A stretch of DNA of 46,795 nucleotides from CAYFWT01 sp964346955 (GTDB lineage: Bacteria; Patescibacteriota; Minisyncoccia; Portnoybacterales; UBA2143): assembly GCA_964346955.1 (NCBI GenBank), contig CAYFWT010000010.1:1-46795 (forward strand), given 5' to 3'. Below are positions 7,219-13,953 of the stretch, in pieces. Position 1 is the first letter of the stretch. The number at the start of each line of letters is the position of its first letter. The position numbers were made by a program, and so were the translations under genes. The notes beneath the pieces are model-generated. The model was given only the letters and a program-made list of their open reading frames with translations, made no database searches and was not told the DNA's origin.

Positions 7219-10076
7219 TACTGTTTTCTGATTCCTAACCAAATTTTTTGACCGTCTAATTTAACTTCTTTCTCAACTAAAAATACTTCCTTTCTTTTGG
7301 GCCCGGCTTCTATTTTAGAAGCAGAAATTTCTGCTTTGATTTCTTGTTCCTGTCCCTGAATTAAATTTCGCAAAGTTGGGCCAGTTGAATATCTAAGATA
7401 AATCTGTTCTCTCGGCTTGAGGCCGCCATCCTTTCTCATATCTTGGATAAAGCGAACTAAATCTCTAATCACTCCTTCAGTCCTTAATTCAGGGGTAATT
7501 TTAGTATCCAATTTAATCGCCTCCTTAATCTTTGAATCATAAATCACTTCCTTAAGATTAACTTCTTCTTTAATCAAATCTAGTAATTCCCTATCCTTGC
7601 TTAACACCTTACTTTTAATTCTTAATTCTTTAAGGGGTTGTCTCACTTTAATTCCTGCCTTAGCTCTCTGGGCTAAAGCCACCGCAGCAATTTCTCGAGC
7701 CTGCCCCATCCTTTCCTCCAGTTTTTTATTAATCAGTCGCTTGTTGGGCTTAGGATAATTACAAAGATGAACTGACTGATTTTCTTCAAGATTCTGATAT
7801 ATTTCCTCACTCATAAAAGGTAAGAAAGGAGCAGTTAATTTAGCTAGATTTAGTAAAACAAAAGACAAAATCTTTTCTGCCTCTTTCTTCTCTTGACTAT
7901 TTTGCGGTCTTTGAAATCGCCGCCGGGAACGTCTAATATACCAATTAGAAAATTCATCTAAAAAGCCATCAAACAAACGAGCCGCCTTAGTTAATTCATA
8001 TTTGTCCATCCAGTTAACTACTTCCTCAACTAAGGTATTCAGTCGAGAAACAATCCATTTATCTAAAGAGTTTTTAGGCTGGACGGATTTAGAGGCAAGC
8101 TGGCCACCCTCAGTATAAGTTTTTAGAAAAATAAAAGAGTTCCAAAGAGTGAGAATGGTCCGACGGAAGGTTTCGGCAATTCTTTTTTCTGAAACAAGAT
8201 AGTCTTCGCCCATGGGGGTGCTGGCCAATAAATAATATCGCAAGGCATCAGCCCCGTATTTATTGAAAATAATTTCTGGAGCAGGGTAGTTTTTTAGCCT
8301 TTTAGAAAGCTTTTTACCATCCTCGCCCAAAATCAGACCATTGACGACCACATTTTTAAAAGCAGGCTGATTTTTGCCCAAGCCAATACTCCTCAGGGTC
8401 AAGGCAGTAGCTAAAACATGAAGGGTATAAAACCAGCCGCGGGTTTGGTCAATACCTTCAGCAATAAAATCAGCTGGAAAGGTCTTTTCGACTAATTTTT
8501 TATTTTGGAAAGGATAATGCCATTGACCATAAGGCATCGAGCCTGATTCAAACCAACAATCAAAAACCTCGGGGACTCTTTTCATCTGGCCGCCACAAGG
8601 ACATTTTAAAATAACTTTATCTATCATCGGCCGATGTAAATCTTTAATATTAATTCGGCCTAGCTCTTTTACATTACCAACACATTTCTGTTGGCCACAT
8701 TTCTGACATTGCCAGACTGGAATAGGAGCTCCCCAATAGCGGTTTCTAGAAACTGACCAATCCCTGGCTCCTTCTAACCATTTGCCAAAGCGACCCTCTT
8801 TAAGATGAGCCGGCACCCACCTGATTTTCTTATTACTAGCCACCAATTCTTTCCTAAACTTGGTTACGGCCACATACCAGCTATTAATAGGATAGTAAAG
8901 AAGTGGACTTTCGCAGCGCCAACAAAAAGGATAGGCGTGGATAATCTTCTCTTCTTTGAATAATAAATGACGTTTCTTTAAATCATTCGTAATCTCTTGG
9001 TCAGCTTTTTTGACAAACTGACCTTGACCAGGAATACCTAATCCTTGAATAACTTTGCCCTCTTCATCAACCGTGACCACGGTGGGCAAATTCTCTTTTT
9101 TACCTAACTCCATATCTTCTTCACCAAAGGCTGGGGCAATATGAACCAAGCCAGTCCCCTCTTCCACGGAAACAAAATCAGCCATCACTACTTTATAACC
9201 AGGCCTGTCTAATTTCATCTTATAAAGGGGCTGGTATTCTTTCCTCACTAAATCCTTACCTAAAAATTCTTCAACAACCTCGTATTTCCCTTCTTTGGCT
9301 AAAACATTTAATCTTTGCTTGGCTAAGATGTAATACTCATTATTAAATTTAACTTTGACATATTGGATATTAGGGCCAACGGCAATAGCCACATTAGCTG
9401 GCAAAGTCCAAGGAGTGGTCGTCCAGACAAACAAATATGTTTTTTTCTTCTCTTTTAAAGGAAATCTAAGATAAACTGATTCGTCTTCAATATCTTGATA
9501 AGCACCAGGTTGATTCAATTCAAAATTTGATAAAGGAGTGCCACAACGCGGACAATAAGGTGTTACTCGATAAGCTTGATAAATTAAATCTCTATCCCAA
9601 AGCTGTTTAAAAACCCACCAAACTGACTCAATATAGTCATTATCTAAAGTGGCATAAGCTTGGGAATAATCAGACCAGCGACCGACTCGACGAAGAGTCT
9701 TTACCCAAATATCCATACAGCGAAAAACAGCTTGGCGGCAGGTCTGATTAAATCTCTTAATACCAAATTTTTCGATATCTTTTTTACTTCTTAAGCCGAG
9801 TTCTTTTTCAATCATATTTTCTACCGGCAAACCATGACAATCCCAACCGACTCGCCAAGAAACTTGATGGCCTTTCATGGTCCAATAACGCAAAACGGTG
9901 TCTTTGATGGTACTGGCTAAAATATGGCCGTAATGAGGCTCACCAGAAGCAAAAGGCGGCCCATCATAAAAACTAAAAAAGGGCTTACTCTTCCTAAGCT
10001 TAAGGGATTTGGCAAAAATATTCTCTTTCTGCCAAAACTTTAGTATCTTTTTTTCCACTTTAGGAATTTCGGTCAT
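7218..10076 (-). CDS. ileS: Isoleucyl-tRNA synthetase, eukaryote-like type
   Basis: A 952-residue class I synthetase charging tRNA-Ile. The HIGH-type motif is HYGH at 48-51, in the context PPFASGEPHYGHILASTIKD. The KMSKS loop is KLSKR at about residue 597, in LGEDGKKLSKRLKNY. The CP1 editing domain lies between about 190 and 400, and DCWFESGSMPYGQWH precedes the KMSKS region. Zinc-type cysteine pairs are visible (CPRCG, CWRCE, CQKCG, CPCGG). The overall pattern matches the mupirocin-tolerant, eukaryote-like IleRS class carried by many CPR bacteria (family knowledge). It starts two bases after the argS stop, so it belongs to the same operon. Confidence 0.96.
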   Translation of the reverse strand: MTEIPKVEKKILKFWQKENIFAKSLKLRKSKPFFSFYDGPPFASGEPHYGHILASTIKDTVLRYWTMKGHQVSWRVGWDCHGLPVENMIEKELGLRSKKDIEKFGIKRFNQTCRQAVFRCMDIWVKTLRRVGRWSDYSQAYATLDNDYIESVWWVFKQLWDRDLIYQAYRVTPYCPRCGTPLSNFELNQPGAYQDIEDESVYLRFPLKEKKKTYLFVWTTTPWTLPANVAIAVGPNIQYVKVKFNNEYYILAKQRLNVLAKEGKYEVVEEFLGKDLVRKEYQPLYKMKLDRPGYKVVMADFVSVEEGTGLVHIAPAFGEEDMELGKKENLPTVVTVDEEGKVIQGLGIPGQGQFVKKADQEITNDLKKRHLLFKEEKIIHAYPFCWRCESPLLYYPINSWYVAVTKFRKELVASNKKIRWVPAHLKEGRFGKWLEGARDWSVSRNRYWGAPIPVWQCQKCGQQKCVGNVKELGRINIKDLHRPMIDKVILKCPCGGQMKRVPEVFDCWFESGSMPYGQWHYPFQNKKLVEKTFPADFIAEGIDQTRGWFYTLHVLATALTLRSIGLGKNQPAFKNVVVNGLILGEDGKKLSKRLKNYPAPEIIFNKYGADALRYYLLASTPMGEDYLVSEKRIAETFRRTILTLWNSFIFLKTYTEGGQLASKSVQPKNSLDKWIVSRLNTLVEEVVNWMDKYELTKAARLFDGFLDEFSNWYIRRSRRRFQRPQNSQEKKEAEKILSFVLLNLAKLTAPFLPFMSEEIYQNLEENQSVHLCNYPKPNKRLINKKLEERMGQAREIAAVALAQRAKAGIKVRQPLKELRIKSKVLSKDRELLDLIKEEVNLKEVIYDSKIKEAIKLDTKITPELRTEGVIRDLVRFIQDMRKDGGLKPREQIYLRYSTGPTLRNLIQGQEQEIKAEISASKIEAGPKRKEVFLVEKEVKLDGQKIWLGIRKQ

Positions 10077-10078
10077 AA

Positions 10079-11602
10079 CTACATCTTCTCTGGGGCTTGA
10101 ATGCCCATAAGATTTAAGGTATTTCTTAAAACAATTTGGCTAGCCTTAATTAGGGCGATTCGGGCTTGGGCTAGTTCTTTATCGTCAACTAGCACTCGAC
10201 ATTGTTTATAAAACTGGTGGAAGGCGGTAGCTAATTCCAAAGCATAATGAGGCAATCTTTGAATTTGATAATCTTGCGCAGTATCTTCAATAATTTCGGG
10301 GAATTTGATTAATTGGCGAATAAGATTTAATTCGGCTGGATGATTTATCAGGGACTGTCCCTGAGAATCAGGGACAGTCCCTGATTTTACCTTCCTCAAA
10401 ATACTACAAATTCTGGCATGAGCATACTGAACGTAATAGACCGGATTTTTAGCTGACTGCTCTTGGGCCAAGGCTAAGTCAAAATTCAAGTGAGTATCAG
10501 CTGATTTTTGTAAAAAGAAAAAGCGCACGGCATCAAGGCCAACTTTATCAAGCAACTCATCCATAGTCACATAAAGGCCAGCCCTTTTAGACATTTTCTG
10601 CTTGGCTCCTTTTTCTAAAATTGTCACAAACTGCAAAATAATAATTTCTAATTTGCCTTTATGACCCAGCGCCTCGACAGCCGCTAAGAGCCCTGGCACA
10701 TCGCCATGGTGGTCAGCACCCCAAAGATTAATTACTTTATCAAATTTTTTCTCCTGAAACTTATAATTATGTAAAGCTATATCACCAGCTAAATAAGTTT
10801 TCCAACCATCCTTCTTAACCACCACCCTATCTCTTTTATCACCAAACTTAGATGACTTAAACCATTGAGCTTCTTCTTTCTGATAAATTAAATCTTTTTT
10901 GGTCAAATATTTCAAGGTTTTATCTACTCGAGACGATTGGTGAAGGTCTGATTCAAAAATCCAATCATCATATTTAATACCTAACTTATCAGTTGTTTTA
11001 TGGATTAAATCTTTAATAATATGTCGAGCGGCTCTTTGGCCAGCTTTAGCAGGATCCTTTTCTTTGATTTTTTTATGTAAATCATCAATATATTTTCCTT
11101 TATATTTAGCCTCTTCATTTTTTAAAATAGAATGACCTAAAGCTAAAATCTGCTGACCATAATCATTGACATAATAGGCCTTGGCTACTTTAAAGCCGGC
11201 TTTTTTCAAAAAATTAGCCAAAACATCGCCATAAGGACCACCCCGGGCATTGGCCACGGTTAAAGGGCCAGTTGGGTTAGCAGAAATAAACTCTACTTGG
11301 ACTTTTTTACCTTTTCCTAAATCCAAATGGCTGTATTTATCGCCTTGCTTAATAATCTCAGCTAATTCTTCTTGAAGACATTTTTGGGATAAAGTAAAGT
11401 TAACAAAGCCCGGCCCAGCCACTTCTACCTTCTCAAAGATAGGATTATCTCTTAATTTGCCAACAATCTTTTGCGGGTCAACTTTGGTCTTGAGGGCAAT
11501 ATTAGTGGAATAATCACCGTGTTCTGAATGGGCTGGATGCTCTAAATGAACCTCTTTTTTAACAATTCCCTTAATTAATTCTTCTATTTTTTGCCTGATC
11601 AT
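10079..11602 (-). CDS. argS: Arginyl-tRNA synthetase with altered HIGH motif
   Basis: A class I synthetase, about 507 residues from ATG 11602, with the N-terminal Add-1 domain, a catalytic core and a C-terminal DALR anticodon domain. The core begins at about residue 100 (VEFISANPTGPL). The position normally holding HVGH carries TVAN (residues 115-118), while KMSKR is canonical at 336-340. Residues 407-419 (SGTVPDSQGQSLI) are encoded by a palindromic repeat inserted in frame. An ATG five codons upstream (11617) lies inside the predicted -10 box, so 11602 is preferred. First gene of the long minus-strand operon. Confidence 0.93.
   Translation of the reverse strand: MIRQKIEELIKGIVKKEVHLEHPAHSEHGDYSTNIALKTKVDPQKIVGKLRDNPIFEKVEVAGPGFVNFTLSQKCLQEELAEIIKQGDKYSHLDLGKGKKVQVEFISANPTGPLTVANARGGPYGDVLANFLKKAGFKVAKAYYVNDYGQQILALGHSILKNEEAKYKGKYIDDLHKKIKEKDPAKAGQRAARHIIKDLIHKTTDKLGIKYDDWIFESDLHQSSRVDKTLKYLTKKDLIYQKEEAQWFKSSKFGDKRDRVVVKKDGWKTYLAGDIALHNYKFQEKKFDKVINLWGADHHGDVPGLLAAVEALGHKGKLEIIILQFVTILEKGAKQKMSKRAGLYVTMDELLDKVGLDAVRFFFLQKSADTHLNFDLALAQEQSAKNPVYYVQYAHARICSILRKVKSGTVPDSQGQSLINHPAELNLIRQLIKFPEIIEDTAQDYQIQRLPHYALELATAFHQFYKQCRVLVDDKELAQARIALIKASQIVLRNTLNLMGIQAPEKM
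10348..10384. repeat. Palindromic repeat, GGACTGTCC family, copy 3, inside argS
   Basis: Two 17-nt near-palindromes, TCAGGGACTGTCCCTGA (10348-10364) and TCAGGGACAGTCCCTGA (10368-10384), are exact reverse complements separated by GAA. The element lies in frame within argS and adds about 13 residues just before the anticodon-binding helices, which continue normally afterwards. This resembles the coding-sequence palindromes described in Rickettsia, though the sequences differ. Confidence 0.92.
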
Positions 11603-11612
11603 ATGTGTTTTT

Positions 11613-11641
11613 ATCATATCTTATTCCTTTAATTTACTCAA
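11613..11641 (-). promoter_or_regulatory. Promoter of argS operon
   Basis: On the minus strand, TTGAGT (11641-11636), a 17-nt spacer and TATGAT (11618-11613) form a good sigma70-type promoter. The -10 box contains the upstream ATG at 11617. The chosen ATG at 11602 is 10 nt beyond the -10, giving a predicted leader of only 3-4 nt. Confidence 0.65.
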
Positions 11642-11667
11642 TGCCCGTGAGGAGACATCTAAAAATA

Positions 11668-11695
11668 TTGACAAAGATCTATAGATAGCTATAAT
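11668..11695 (+). promoter_or_regulatory. Near-consensus promoter for the 11.7-kb ncRNA
   Basis: TTGACA (11668-11673), a 16-nt spacer and TATAAT (11690-11695) match consensus at both hexamers. Predicted start is about 11702. It fires away from the argS promoter, so the two are divergent. Confidence 0.8.
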
Positions 11696-11701
11696 AACAG
11701 A

Positions 11702-11950
11702 AATCATAAAGGGGAGCTAAAAACCGGCGGTGTGAGGGGCAGGTGAAGGAACTGAGGCTTCAGCTTTGGCTGTTGCTTCGACTGCTTCACAATTTGCTGG
11801 TGTCTGAAAGGCTTTAACCCGAGGGCGCCTTTAGGGTTAAAAGACCCTAGGACTTTAAAAAGGGGTGATAGTTTTTTCGGTTTACCTACCCCCTCTCCTC
11901 CTAATGCTCTCGAGCCCTTGGTGTAAAAACGCTTTAGGGCTTTTCTTTTT
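11702..11950 (+). ncRNA. Unidentified structured RNA, about 250 nt
   Basis: The stretch between argS and smpB has no convincing ORF but carries a consensus promoter and an intrinsic terminator. The RNA is richer in G+C than its surroundings. Foldable elements: AAACCG (11721-11726) pairs with CGGTTT (11878-11883), with G and C runs outside it. A long hairpin closes GTGAAG (11743-11748) with CTTCAC (11785-11790) and is capped by CAGC-TTTG-GCTG. AAAGGC (11807-11812) pairs with GCCTTT (11827-11832), and AGGGT with ACCCT (11833-11848). I tested it by eye against RNase P RNA (no GGAAAGTC or ACAGAA core), SRP RNA (no GGAAGCAGCC) and tmRNA, and none fits. A 5' leader of smpB is unlikely because smpB has its own promoter. 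Confidence 0.6.
11913..11950 (+). terminator. Intrinsic terminator of the 11.7-kb ncRNA
   Basis: AGCCCT (11913-11918) pairs with AGGGCT (11936-11941), with an inner GTGT/ACGC stem closed by AAAA. TTTTCTTTTTT follows directly. Confidence 0.75.
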
Positions 11951-11960
11951 TATTCATAAA

Positions 11961-11989
11961 TTGCGAGAGCTTACTGGATAAAATATAAT
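11961..11989 (+). promoter_or_regulatory. Leaderless promoter of smpB
   Basis: TTGCGA (11961-11966), a 17-nt spacer and TATAAT (11984-11989). The smpB ATG begins 7 nt after the last -10 base, so transcription should start at or within a base of the start codon. No Shine-Dalgarno sequence could fit. Confidence 0.7.
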
Positions 11990-11995
11990 AAATAT

Positions 11996-12445
11996 ATGCC
12001 TACCCTAGCGACTAATCCTCGAGCTAAATATGACTACCAAATTTTAGAGACCTATGAGGCAGGCCTGGTTTTAACTGGTCAGGAAGTTAAATCAATTAAA
12101 ACTGGTCATATTAGTTTGAGGGGTTCTTATGTGACCATCAAAAGTGAAGAGGCTTGGCTGATTAATGCCCAGATTCCTCCTTATCAACCGAAAAACGCAC
12201 CAGCTGATTATCGGCCAACCCGAACCAGAAAACTGCTTCTACATAAGAAAGAAATCAAGAGTTTAATTGGCAAAGGTAAGCAAAAAGGCTTGACTTTAGT
12301 GCCTTTAAGGATTTATACTAAAAGAGGAAAAATAAAGCTGGCCTTTGCTTTAGGCCGCGGTAAACGAAAAGTAGATAAAAGAGAAAAGATTATTGAAAGA
12401 GAAACTAAAAGAAAAATTGGCCGGGCCTTAAGAGTTAAAATATAA
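11996..12445 (+). CDS. smpB: SsrA-binding protein SmpB
   Basis: SmpB binds the tRNA-like domain of tmRNA and brings it to stalled ribosomes for trans-translation. The 149 residues carry the family signatures NPRAKYDYQILETYEAGLVL at the N-terminus, TGQEVKSIK (about 27-35), the AWLINAQIPPY core (about 53), and a basic C-terminal tail (KRKVDKREKIIERETKR) that mimics an mRNA in the decoding channel. Length is normal. Its RNA partner ssrA lies 45 bp downstream on the same strand, so effector and RNA are physically linked. The promoter arrangement points to a leaderless mRNA. Confidence 0.97.
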   Translation: MPTLATNPRAKYDYQILETYEAGLVLTGQEVKSIKTGHISLRGSYVTIKSEEAWLINAQIPPYQPKNAPADYRPTRTRKLLLHKKEIKSLIGKGKQKGLTLVPLRIYTKRGKIKLAFALGRGKRKVDKREKIIERETKRKIGRALRVKI

Positions 12446-12470
12446 TTTTGGAATTTGTGATTTGTAATTT

Positions 12471-12487
12471 CTTTTGCCAAGCAAAAG
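12471..12487 (+). other. Hairpin just upstream of mature tmRNA
   Basis: CTTTTGC-CAA-GCAAAAG forms a perfect 7-bp hairpin ending 3 nt before the predicted mature 5' end of tmRNA. It could guide precursor processing, or be part of the smpB-ssrA spacer. This is inference from sequence symmetry alone. Confidence 0.4.
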
Positions 12488-12541
12488 TTCGGGGGTGCTA
12501 GGCTTCGATAGAAAGTAATCTTAAGATAGGCAAGTCAAGCG

Positions 12542-12570
12542 CCCTCACACCAAAAATTTTGGTGTGAGGG
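12542..12570 (+). repeat. 14-bp perfect palindrome inside tmRNA
   Basis: CCCTCACACCAAAA and its exact reverse complement flank a single A. In RNA it would be a very stable hairpin of about 12 bp, 13 nt upstream of the tag resume codon, in the place of PK1. Confidence 0.85.
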
Positions 12571-12583
12571 TAAACAAATAATT

Positions 12584-12616
12584 GCCAACTTAAAAGTTGC
12601 TCCTGCTTACGCATAA
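12584..12616 (+). other. tmRNA tag-peptide reading frame
   Basis: GCC AAC TTA AAA GTT GCT CCT GCT TAC GCA TAA encodes ANLKVAPAYA. The alanine resume codon and hydrophobic, alanine-ending tail fit proteolysis tags. The TAATT sequence just upstream matches the context that sets the resume frame in other tmRNAs. Confidence 0.85.
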
Positions 12617-12866
12617 AAGCTAAGCAGCATCTGCTTGATTGATTCTCGATAGATTAAGTCAGGTGTTATTTTATCGAGATAGACAGAACTTGAGTTAGGC
12701 GGTTCTCGTTGAAATTGACTAACTAGAGATAATGGAATTTTGTCTCTTTTACATCCCTTATCTCGACATAAAGGAAAGAGACTAAACTTGTAGATTATTT
12801 TGGGAAAGCTTTCTAGACGAGGGTTCGACTCCCTCCACCTCCACATAAATTTTTTAAACAAAAACT

Positions 12867-13397
12867 ATCTACAAAAAATACTACAATCGAACAAGCAAAA
12901 AACCGCGTATCAATAATTGGATACGAATAAGCCCAGTCCGACTGATTGATGAAAATGGTCAGAATTTAGGTGTTGTTGAAACAGCCAAAGCCCTTCAACT
13001 AGCCCAAGAAAAAGGGCTTGATTTAATTGAGGTTGCTCCGCATACCCGACCGCCGGTCTGCCGAATTATGGAGTATGGTAAATACCAATACCAGAAATCC
13101 AGACAAGAAAGACAGCAACGAGCTAAACAAAAGAAAACAGAAATTAAAGGAGTAAGAATCGGCCTTAGAACAAGCCAACATGATTTAGAAATAAAAGCCA
13201 AACAAGCAGAAAAATTCCTCATCAAGGGGCATAAAGTTAAAATAGAATTAATTCTCCGCGGTCGAGAAAAAGCCCATCTAGATCTAGCTAAAGAGAAATT
13301 AGATGAATTTATTAAGTTAATCTCTTCGGAAATCAAAATCGAGCAAGAAATCAAAAGACAACCCAGGGGATTAAATATGGTCATAAGCAAGGCCTGA
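12867..13397 (+). CDS. infC: Translation initiation factor IF-3, probable AUC start
   Basis: IF-3 keeps ribosomal subunits apart and proofreads the start codon. The open frame runs well upstream of the first ATG (13068, which is internal). Upstream codons give RINNWIRISPVRLIDENGQ, then KGLDLIEVAPHTRPPVCRIM, the family's N-terminal domain. The C-terminal domain follows (KGVRIGLRTSQHDLEIKAKQ, GREKAHLDLAKE). Between the in-frame stop at 12855 and the conserved region there is no ATG, GTG or TTG. The best initiator is ATC at 12867, giving 176 aa, close to E. coli's 180. E. coli infC uses the related AUU for autoregulation. infC heads infC-rpmI-rplT and starts 23 nt after tmRNA with no visible Shine-Dalgarno. 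Confidence 0.88.
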   Translation: MYKKYYNRTSKKPRINNWIRISPVRLIDENGQNLGVVETAKALQLAQEKGLDLIEVAPHTRPPVCRIMEYGKYQYQKSRQERQQRAKQKKTEIKGVRIGLRTSQHDLEIKAKQAEKFLIKGHKVKIELILRGREKAHLDLAKEKLDEFIKLISSEIKIEQEIKRQPRGLNMVISKA

Positions 13398-13403
13398 CAG
13401 ACA

Positions 13404-13601
13404 ATGGCTAAACTTAAAACAAAAAAAGCATTATTGAAAAGAATTAAAATTACTGGCCGGAAAAAAATTTTACGGCGAACTACTCATCAAAGTCACTTTA
13501 ATGCTAAAGAACCAGGTAAAAAAACCAGAAAGAAAAGAAAATCTAGTAAATTTTCATCGATTAACAGAAAAAGAGTTAAAAAAATACTATCTCATCTTTG
13601 A
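13404..13601 (+). CDS. rpmI: 50S ribosomal protein L35
   Basis: A 65-residue, very basic protein starting MAKLKTKKALLKRIKITGRK and carrying the L35 hallmark of a central lysine/arginine-rich stretch with KSSKFSSINRKRVKKIL near the end. It lies 6 bp after infC and its stop overlaps the region of the rplT start, as in the classical infC-rpmI-rplT operon. That operon is usually autoregulated by L20 on its own mRNA, though no L20-binding element can be pointed to here. Confidence 0.93.
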   Translation: MAKLKTKKALLKRIKITGRKKILRRTTHQSHFNAKEPGKKTRKKRKSSKFSSINRKRVKKILSHL

Positions 13602-13603
13602 TT

Positions 13604-13948
13604 ATGACTAGGGTAAAACGAGGCGTTATTGCTCATCGGCGCCGAAAAAAAATTAAAAAACTGGCTAAAGGATATAAATGGGGACGCAAAGCTAAATATA
13701 AATTAGCTAAAGATGCCCTAAAACATGCTTGGGTTCATGTTTATCATGACCGTAAAAGGAAAAAACGGGATTTTCGCCGACTTTGGCAAATTAAAATTAA
13801 TGCGGCTGCCCGAGCTCAGGACTTAACTTATAGCCAATTTATTAATAAATTAAAAAAAGCCAATATTGAAATTGACCGTAAAATTTTAGCCCAATTGGCT
13901 GAAAAGCAACCAGAAATATTTGAGTCGATTGTGAAAAAAATTAAATAA
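13604..13948 (+). CDS. rplT: 50S ribosomal protein L20
   Basis: L20 is an early 23S rRNA assembly protein. The 114 residues start MTRVKRGVIAHRRRKKIKKL with the long basic N-terminal extension, then RRLWQIKINAAARAQDLTYS (about 57-76) and the C-terminal globular region ending ESIVKKIK. A TTG two codons upstream (13598) is a possible alternative start overlapping the rpmI stop, but ATG 13604 gives the family N-terminus. It ends 5 bp from the stop of convergent holA, with no terminator visible between them. Confidence 0.96.
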   Translation: MTRVKRGVIAHRRRKKIKKLAKGYKWGRKAKYKLAKDALKHAWVHVYHDRKRKKRDFRRLWQIKINAAARAQDLTYSQFINKLKKANIEIDRKILAQLAEKQPEIFESIVKKIK

Positions 13949-13953
13949 CTCTT

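Larger units (their letters stand above)
12491..12843 (+). ncRNA. ssrA: Transfer-messenger RNA (tmRNA)
   Basis: The tRNA-like domain is explicit. The 5' GGGGGTG (12491-12497) pairs with 3' CACCTCC (12836-12842, one G-U). The T-arm is GAGGG-TTCGACT-CCCTC (12819-12835), and A12843 is the discriminator; CCA is not encoded. The tag frame (12584-12616) reads ANLKVAPAYA then stop. It is preceded by TAATT, matching the E. coli-type TAGTC context before the resume codon. Where pseudoknot PK1 normally sits, there is instead a 14-bp perfect palindrome at 12542-12570. Downstream hairpins and pseudoknot candidates fill 12620-12810. No promoter of its own is obvious; a TATAAT at 12440 or co-transcription with smpB are options. 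infC begins 23 nt after the 3' end. Confidence 0.93.

Noticed and set aside
11711..11760. ACCGGCGGT, resembling part of the FMN riboswitch core
   Set aside because: The other conserved FMN elements are absent or out of order, and the transcript ends in a terminator before smpB, not a riboflavin gene.
11700..11835. Minus-strand open frame ending AEASVPSPAPHTAGF, antisense to the 11.7-kb RNA
   Set aside because: No start codon, only about 39 codons after a stop, and it overlaps an RNA with clear promoter and terminator.
12607..12861. 84-residue minus-strand ORF (starts MFKKFMWRWRESNPRL)
   Set aside because: It lies antisense to tmRNA; the WRWRESNPR reading is the usual false ORF across a tRNA-like T-arm.
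13068..13397. infC starting at ATG 13068 (109 aa)
   Set aside because: It would remove the whole conserved N-terminal domain, which is encoded in the same open frame upstream.
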